Assembly (NCBI GenBank): GCA_938016625.1
Contig: CALILB010000068.1
Span: forward strand, 1 to 5,841
Direction of reading: 5' to 3'
DNA length: 5,841 nt
From: an uncultured bacterium
GTDB lineage: Bacteria > Acidobacteriota > Thermoanaerobaculia > Multivoradales > JAHEKO01
Shown here: piece after piece, positions 1 through 3,477 of the stretch
Numbering within the stretch: position 1 is the stretch's first letter
Layout: each line of letters opens with the position of its first letter
Notes under the pieces: generated by a model
Told to the model about the DNA's origin: nothing
Databases searched by the model: none
Seen by the model: the letters and a program-made list of their open reading frames with translations, nothing else
Translations under genes and position numbers: made by a program

Positions 1-104
1 GGGTAGACGTTGCTGCAGGTGAGACAGAAACGACCCACTACCTTGCCTTGTCGTTCGGGTGGCAGACCACTCTTGGGTGCCACGCGGAGCGCGCGGTAGA
101 CCAT
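1..104 (-). CDS. Unidentified protein with CxxC motif, N-terminal fragment (cut by window edge)
   Basis: An open frame starts at ATG (complement of 102-104) and stays open to the left edge, giving 34 complete codons. It begins MVYRALRV, and near the edge carries FCLTCSNVY, with Cys27 and Cys30 forming a C-x2-C pair of the kind that opens a zinc ribbon. The start lies 11 bases after the ndk stop codon. A GGAG Shine-Dalgarno (complement of 110-113) sits 5 bases before the ATG, so it fits as the next gene of the ndk transcription unit. Third codon positions are mostly G or C, as in its neighbours. I do not recognise the family and too little is visible to assign a role; zinc binding is an inference from two cysteines only. 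The alternative is a chance open frame, but the spacing, ribosome site and codon bias argue against that. Confidence 0.6.
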   Translation of the reverse strand, partial: MVYRALRVAPKSGLPPERQGKVVGRFCLTCSNVY

Positions 105-109
105 GGCGG

Positions 110-113
110 CTCC
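110..113 (-). promoter_or_regulatory. Ribosome binding site of the CxxC-motif gene
   Basis: The minus strand reads ACGGAG, then 5 bases, then ATG. It lies in the 11-base gap after the ndk stop and supports the start chosen for the truncated gene at the left edge. Confidence 0.45.
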
Positions 114-115
114 GT

Positions 116-535
116 CTAGGTGGGCAGGAGATCGGCGCGGGAGAAGAAGAAGTCGGTCTCTATGGCCGCGTTCTCCGGCGAATCGCTGCCGTGGATGGCA
201 TTGCGCTCGATGGAAGTGCCGTAAAGGGCTCTGATGGTCCCCTCGGCCGCCTCTTCGGGGTTGGTCGCTCCCATGACCTGGCGCAGGTGGGTCACCGCAT
301 CGTCGCGCTCGAGGGCCACGGCAATGACCGGTGCTTCGGTCATGTAGGCAACCAGGTCATTGTAGAAGGGGCGCTCCTTGTGCACCTCGTAGAAGGCACG
401 TGCCTGGGACTGGCTCAGGTGGATCCGGCGCAGGGCCAGGATTTTGAAGCCCTCCTGCTCGAGGTGAGCGAAGATTTTGCCTGCGTTACCGGCGGCCATG
501 CTGTCGGGTTTTATGATGGTCAGGGTTTGTTCCAT
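116..535 (-). CDS. ndk: Nucleoside diphosphate kinase
   Basis: This cytoplasmic enzyme transfers the gamma phosphate of an NTP (usually ATP) to an NDP through a phosphohistidine. At 139 residues it is close to the usual 140 to 150 of the bacterial family. The N-terminus TLTIIKPD supplies the nucleotide-binding Lys9. RPF at 55-57 supplies the base-stacking Phe57, and HLRQVMGATNP (83-93) supplies Arg85 and Thr91. Arg102 and Asn112 complete the nucleotide site. The signature NAIHGSDS at 112-119 carries the catalytic His115, so the enzyme looks intact. The ATG start is supported by GGAG 8 bases upstream and by the family N-terminus, which begins a few residues before the first strand. It lies downstream of sucCD, and association of Ndk with succinyl-CoA synthetase is known in other bacteria, so shared NTP handling is plausible. 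A strong stem-loop precedes its ribosome site. The stop is TAG. Confidence 0.97.
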   Translation of the reverse strand: MEQTLTIIKPDSMAAGNAGKIFAHLEQEGFKILALRRIHLSQSQARAFYEVHKERPFYNDLVAYMTEAPVIAVALERDDAVTHLRQVMGATNPEEAAEGTIRALYGTSIERNAIHGSDSPENAAIETDFFFSRADLLPT

Positions 536-543
536 GTCGGTGG

Positions 544-547
544 CTCC
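544..547 (-). promoter_or_regulatory. Ribosome binding site of ndk
   Basis: The minus strand reads CCTGGAG, then CCACCGAC, then ATG, a GGAG core with an 8-base spacer. The upstream stem-loop ends only 7 bases before this core, so folding of the leader could limit ribosome access. Confidence 0.6.
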
Positions 548-554
548 AGGTTAT

Positions 555-600
555 CGGCCGGCGGGCACCGCGCGCCGAAGGCGCGTGGTCGGGCCGGCCG
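555..600 (-). repeat. Long GC-rich stem-loop in the ndk leader
   Basis: An imperfect inverted repeat fills most of the leader between the S51-like gene and ndk. The outer stem is CGGCCGGC (555-562) with its exact complement GCCGGCCG (593-600). The inner stem is CGCGCC (571-576) with GGCGCG (580-585) around a three-base loop (GAA on plus, TTC on minus). A further three pairs lie between them, outside a single A-C mismatch and inside a small 3 by 4 internal loop. About 17 pairs form in 46 bases, nearly all G-C. No T tract follows it on either strand, so a classic intrinsic terminator is not supported. It may be an mRNA processing or stability element, an attenuator of ndk translation, or an intergenic palindrome of the REP kind; the sequence does not decide among these. 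Confidence 0.75.
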
Positions 601-647
601 CTTCGTATTGTGGTGAGGAAGGAGGCCGCATCGGTCCGGAGACTGAT

Positions 648-1319
648 TCAGGTTATCGGCTCGAGGTCTCCTTCGGCGTCGGTGAGGACGAAAGACATGC
701 CGATGGTCTCTACCTCTCCCTCCGGGCCTAGCAGCACGGCCGAGCCGGCCGGCAGACCGAGCCCCCACTCGACCCCCGGCCAATCCATCAGCTCGCGTAG
801 CCGCCGGTCGAAACCGGGGTCGAAGTTGGGCTCGACCACACCGCCGGCCAGCCAACCCAGGCCGTCGACCGAATCGCGGGTCATGAGACTCCTGGCTGCC
901 ATCCCCAGGGCCTGTGCCGCTGCCGCGATGGCAACCACAGCCCCACCTTTGGCCAACTTGCGGCGCAGAGCCTCTTCGGCGGGTGTCTCCCGCATCGCCT
1001 CGAGGATGAAGTCGGTGACCCCACCCCCCAGGTAGACGCCCGACACCGCATCGATCCTCTCGAGGTTCTTTGCCCGCTTGGCATCCCGCCGCCGGTAGAT
1101 CGGCACCACCTTGACTTCGCGGTCGAGCTCATCCGCCACGTAGGTGGTGAAGTGCTCACAGTACTCGGTCGAGCCGCTGGCAACCGGGAGGAATCCCAGA
1201 GCACCCGGTGGCAACTTCTCCACCCAGCCTCGATCCGCGTCGCGGGTCTCGCCAAAGGTGAACTCGCCACCGCCGACCAATGCCAGCCAGCCGTCACCCA
1301 GTGGACGTTCAAAAACCAT
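648..1319 (-). CDS. Peptidase S51/cyanophycinase-like protein, probably catalytically inactive
   Basis: The 223-residue soluble protein has the class I glutamine-amidotransferase-like layout of the S51 family (PepE, cyanophycinase): LALVGGGEF at 12-20, FLPVAS at 43-48, VYLGGG at 95-100, the elbow region at 125-140 and GLGWLAGG at 153-160. Active members have G-x-S-A-G-A at the nucleophile elbow; here residues 130-135 read AIAAAA, so Ala132 stands where Ser should be and the elbow glycines are gone. The V-x-x-H-F segment that supplies the His reads VEPNF (162-166), with Asn165. The late acidic segment reads GLPAGSA (188-194). I infer a pseudoenzyme, perhaps a binding or regulatory protein; family membership rests on pattern memory. 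It starts 6 bases after the sucD stop, in the same frame, with a weak GGAAAG site 10 bases before the ATG, so coupling to sucD is likely. The stop is TGA. Confidence 0.8.
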   Translation of the reverse strand: MVFERPLGDGWLALVGGGEFTFGETRDADRGWVEKLPPGALGFLPVASGSTEYCEHFTTYVADELDREVKVVPIYRRRDAKRAKNLERIDAVSGVYLGGGVTDFILEAMRETPAEEALRRKLAKGGAVVAIAAAAQALGMAARSLMTRDSVDGLGWLAGGVVEPNFDPGFDRRLRELMDWPGVEWGLGLPAGSAVLLGPEGEVETIGMSFVLTDAEGDLEPIT

Positions 1320-1325
1320 GCGCTG

Positions 1326-2198
1326 CTAGCTTTCCATGGCCTGGGCCATGGTGGAGCCGATGTCGGCCGGGGATTCGGCCACATGGATGCCGGCAGCCCG
1401 GAGCGCCTTGATCTTCTCCTTTGCCGTCCCCTTGCCACCGGAGATGATGGCACCGGCATGACCCATACGACGTCCGGGGGGAGCCGTGCGCCCGGCAATA
1501 AAGCCGACCACGGGACGGTCGTAGTTCTTCTCGATCCAGGCGGCCGCCTCTTCCTCGGCGCTGCCACCGATCTCGCCGATCAGGATCACACCCTCGGTCT
1601 CCGGGTCGGCGGCGAAGGCGGTCAGCACGTCGATGAAGTTGGTTCCGGGGAGCGGGTCGCCGCCGATACCGATACAGGTCGACTGTCCCATCCCCAGATT
1701 GGTCACCTGCCAGACCGCCTCGTAGGTCAGCGTGCCCGAGCGGCTGACGATACCGATCTTGCCCTGAGCATGGATGTGCCCGGGCATGATTCCTATCTTG
1801 GCCATCCCCGGAGAGATGATCCCGGGGCAATTTGGTCCGATGAGCCGTGTCGGGTGATCGCGCAGAAACGCACGCACCTTTAGCATGTCGGCCACCGGGA
1901 TGCCCTCGGTGATGGCGACGACCAGCTCCACTCCCGCTCCCGCCGCCTCCATGATGGCGTCGGCGGCAAAGGGCGGCGGCACAAAGATCATCGAGGCGTT
2001 GCAACCGGTCTGCTCTCGCGCCTCGGCCACCGAATCGAAGACCGGAATCCCTTCGACCGATTGGCCCCCCTTGCCGGGGGTCACACCGGCCACCACATTG
2101 GTTCCGTACTCACGGCAACCCAGGGCGTGGAACTGGCCCTCTTTGCCGGTGATGCCCTGCACCACCAACCGGGTATCGTTGTTTACCCAGATAGCCAT
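1326..2198 (-). CDS. sucD: Succinyl-CoA synthetase alpha subunit
   Basis: This is the 290-residue alpha subunit of the cytoplasmic TCA-cycle enzyme that interconverts succinyl-CoA, NDP and phosphate with succinate, CoA and NTP. The N-terminal CoA-binding Rossmann domain shows VVQGITGKEG at 12-21. The ligase half has GPNCPGIISPG (121-131), SRSGTLTYE (152-160) and GIGGDP (177-182). GHAGAI at 246-251 carries the phosphohistidine His247, equivalent to His246 of the E. coli protein. Length matches the family (about 289) and no key residue is missing. The ATG follows the sucC stop with no gap (TAGATG). A near-perfect AAGGAGG sits 7 bases upstream inside the last sucC codons, which helps keep the two subunits in equal amounts. 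The stop is TAG, six bases before the S51-like gene and in the same frame. Confidence 0.98.
   Translation of the reverse strand: MAIWVNNDTRLVVQGITGKEGQFHALGCREYGTNVVAGVTPGKGGQSVEGIPVFDSVAEAREQTGCNASMIFVPPPFAADAIMEAAGAGVELVVAITEGIPVADMLKVRAFLRDHPTRLIGPNCPGIISPGMAKIGIMPGHIHAQGKIGIVSRSGTLTYEAVWQVTNLGMGQSTCIGIGGDPLPGTNFIDVLTAFAADPETEGVILIGEIGGSAEEEAAAWIEKNYDRPVVGFIAGRTAPPGRRMGHAGAIISGGKGTAKEKIKALRAAGIHVAESPADIGSTMAQAMES
1330..1335 (-). promoter_or_regulatory. Weak ribosome binding site of the S51-like gene
   Basis: The minus strand reads GGAAAG 10 bases before the ATG. It overlaps the last sucD codons and touches the 3' arm of a hairpin at 1334-1351, so initiation probably relies on ribosomes arriving from sucD. 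Confidence 0.35.
1334..1351 (-). repeat. Hairpin at the 3' end of sucD
   Basis: CCATGGC (1334-1340) and GCCATGG (1345-1351) are a perfect 7-base inverted repeat around a 4-base loop. It lies in the last codons of sucD (TMAQAME) and abuts the weak ribosome site of the next gene. It could hide that site until a ribosome translating sucD opens it; that role is inference, since the repeat may simply reflect the coding sequence. Confidence 0.5.
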
Positions 2199-3368
2199 CT
2201 ATGCCCCTCCTTTCACCGCGGCCACGATCTTTTCGGCCGCGTCCGCCATCTGCTCCGCCACGATGAAGTCGAAGTCGGCCTCCTCCAGGATCTGTCGTCC
2301 GCGCTCCACATTGGTGCCTTCGAGACGGACCACCACCGGCATGTCGATCCCACCCAGCTCCTCGAGCGCCGCTACCACACCGGCGGCAATCCGATCGGTG
2401 CGGGCGATGCCGCCAAAGATGTTGATGAGGACCGCCTTGACGCTTTCGTCGGAGACCAGGATGCGAAACGCGTTCTGCACCGCCTCCTCGCTGGCCGACC
2501 CCCCCACATCCAGAAAGTTCGCCGGCTCGCCACCGGCGAGACTGATGATGTCCATGGTCGCCATCGACAGACCGGCGCCGTTGACCATACAGCCGATGTC
2601 GCCATCGAGCTTGATGTAGTTGAGGTCGAACTTGCCCGCCTCGACCTCGAGCGGATTCTCCTCCGCCAGATCCCGCATCTCCAGGATGTCGGGATGACGG
2701 AAGAGCGCATTGTCATCGAAGTTCATCTTGGCGTCGAGAGCGATGACGTCGCCGTCGCCGGTCACCAGCAAGGGGTTGATCTCGGCCAGCGAGGCATCGG
2801 TGTCGAGATAGGCCTTGACCAACGAGGCAAGGAGCTTGCCCGCCTGACGCGCGGTGCCGCCCTCGAGACCGAGCTTGGCGGCCACCCTTCGTGTCTGGAA
2901 GGGCAGGATCCCCAGCTGCGGGTCGACCGCTTCGCGGACGATCGCGTCGGGGTCCTTCGCGGCCACCTCCTCGATATCCATGCCGCCGGCGGACGAAGCC
3001 ATGACCACCGGCTTGCCCTGTGCCCGGTCGAGCGTGATGCTCAGATAGAGCTCCGAGACGATGTCCACCGCCTCCTCTATCAGGATCTTCGTGACCTCCT
3101 GGCCCTCGGGGCCGGTCTGATGGGTCACCAGCCGCATACCCAGAATCTGGCCCGCCAGCTCCTGGGCCTCCTCGGGTGAGCCGGCGAGCTTGACGCCGCC
3201 GCCCTTGCCCCGGCCACCGGCGTGGATCTGCGCCTTGACGACGCATCGGCCACCGAATTCACGGCAGATCTCTGCCGCCTCGGCCGCGTCGTCGGTAACC
3301 CGGCCGCGGGGTGTGGCAACACCATAGCGGCGCAGGATCTCCTTGGCTTGATACTCGTGGATCTTCAA
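2199..3368 (-). CDS. sucC: Succinyl-CoA synthetase beta subunit (ADP- or GDP-forming)
   Basis: This 389-residue protein is the nucleotide- and succinate-binding subunit that pairs with SucD as alpha-beta or its dimer. Length matches E. coli SucC (388). The ATP-grasp part starts with HEYQAKEIL (4-12), then GGRGKGGGVKL (51-61) and AEINPL (195-200); Asn198 and Asp212 match the magnesium ligands known in E. coli. The C-terminal CoA-ligase part has NGAGLSMATMD (263-273), VGGSASEE (288-295) and NIFGGIARTD (316-325). Pro20 is as in E. coli rather than the Gln of the animal GTP enzyme, which hints at ATP use, though weakly. The start must be TTG: the family N-terminus begins there, AGGAGG lies 6 bases upstream, and the next in-frame Met is residue 78. 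It is first in the sucCD unit, 109 bases after the phosphatase gene. The stop is TAG. Confidence 0.98.
   Translation of the reverse strand: MKIHEYQAKEILRRYGVATPRGRVTDDAAEAAEICREFGGRCVVKAQIHAGGRGKGGGVKLAGSPEEAQELAGQILGMRLVTHQTGPEGQEVTKILIEEAVDIVSELYLSITLDRAQGKPVVMASSAGGMDIEEVAAKDPDAIVREAVDPQLGILPFQTRRVAAKLGLEGGTARQAGKLLASLVKAYLDTDASLAEINPLLVTGDGDVIALDAKMNFDDNALFRHPDILEMRDLAEENPLEVEAGKFDLNYIKLDGDIGCMVNGAGLSMATMDIISLAGGEPANFLDVGGSASEEAVQNAFRILVSDESVKAVLINIFGGIARTDRIAAGVVAALEELGGIDMPVVVRLEGTNVERGRQILEEADFDFIVAEQMADAAEKIVAAVKGGA
2206..2212 (-). promoter_or_regulatory. Strong ribosome binding site of sucD inside the sucC coding end
   Basis: The minus strand reads AAGGAGG followed by 7 bases and the ATG. 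It encodes part of the C-terminal KGGA of SucC, so one stretch serves both as codons and as the initiation signal, typical of a tightly coupled pair. It also fixes the sucD start. Confidence 0.85.
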
Positions 3369-3374
3369 AGCATC

Positions 3375-3380
3375 CCTCCT
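3375..3380 (-). promoter_or_regulatory. Ribosome binding site deciding the TTG start of sucC
   Basis: The minus strand reads AGGAGG, GATGCT, TTG. The 6-base spacer suits the TTG at 3366-3368. An ATG at 3371-3373 is too close to the AGGAGG and reaches a stop after one more codon (ATG CTT TGA), so it cannot be the sucC start. Confidence 0.8.
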
Positions 3381-3422
3381 CGAATTGTGGGATTGAGCCC
3401 GTTCAGGATGTTCTTGTCTCAG

Positions 3423-3441
3423 GCGTGCCGGTCCGACACGC
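3423..3441 (-). repeat. GC-rich hairpin in the sucC leader
   Basis: Inverted repeat GCGTGCCG (3423-3430) and CGACACGC (3434-3441) around GTC gives 8 pairs, one of them a G-U wobble in the minus-strand RNA. It lies about 55 bases before the sucC start and 37 after the phosphatase stop. No T run follows on either strand, so it is not a standard terminator; it may slow polymerase, protect the 5' end of the sucCD message or do nothing. Confidence 0.55.
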
Positions 3442-3462
3442 GAGAAGGAAGTTTAACAGGAG

Positions 3463-3474
3463 TTCCGGCCGGAA
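3463..3474. repeat. Perfect 12-base palindrome after the phosphatase gene
   Basis: TTCCGGCCGGAA equals its own complement and sits 3 bases beyond the phosphatase stop codon. With no spacer it makes only a short RNA hairpin, and no T tract follows. As a twofold-symmetric DNA site it could bind a dimeric regulator acting on sucC, but no second copy or identifiable promoter supports this. Confidence 0.4.
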
Positions 3475-3477
3475 GCT

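Noticed and set aside
555..600. Intrinsic terminator between the S51-like gene and ndk
   Set aside because: The stem-loop is strong but no T tract follows it on either strand, and the ndk ribosome site lies directly after it.
59..616. 185-codon plus-strand open frame opposite ndk
   Set aside because: It mirrors the strongly supported ndk gene and crosses the leader stem-loop; its sequence is low-complexity Gly/Val/Arg text typical of a shadow frame.
1152..1883. 243-codon plus-strand open frame opposite sucD and the S51-like gene
   Set aside because: It is antisense to two genes on the minus strand and has no family motif; rejected as a shadow.
2061..3179. 372-codon open frame on the plus strand opposite sucC and the sucC-sucD junction
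   Set aside because: It is antisense to two unmistakable genes, arises from GC-rich codon structure and shows no recognisable family or ribosome site.
3384..3417. Sigma-70-like promoter for sucC (GAGACA and CACAAT)
   Set aside because: The two boxes are about 25 bases apart, too far for the usual 17, and each matches the consensus at only four positions.
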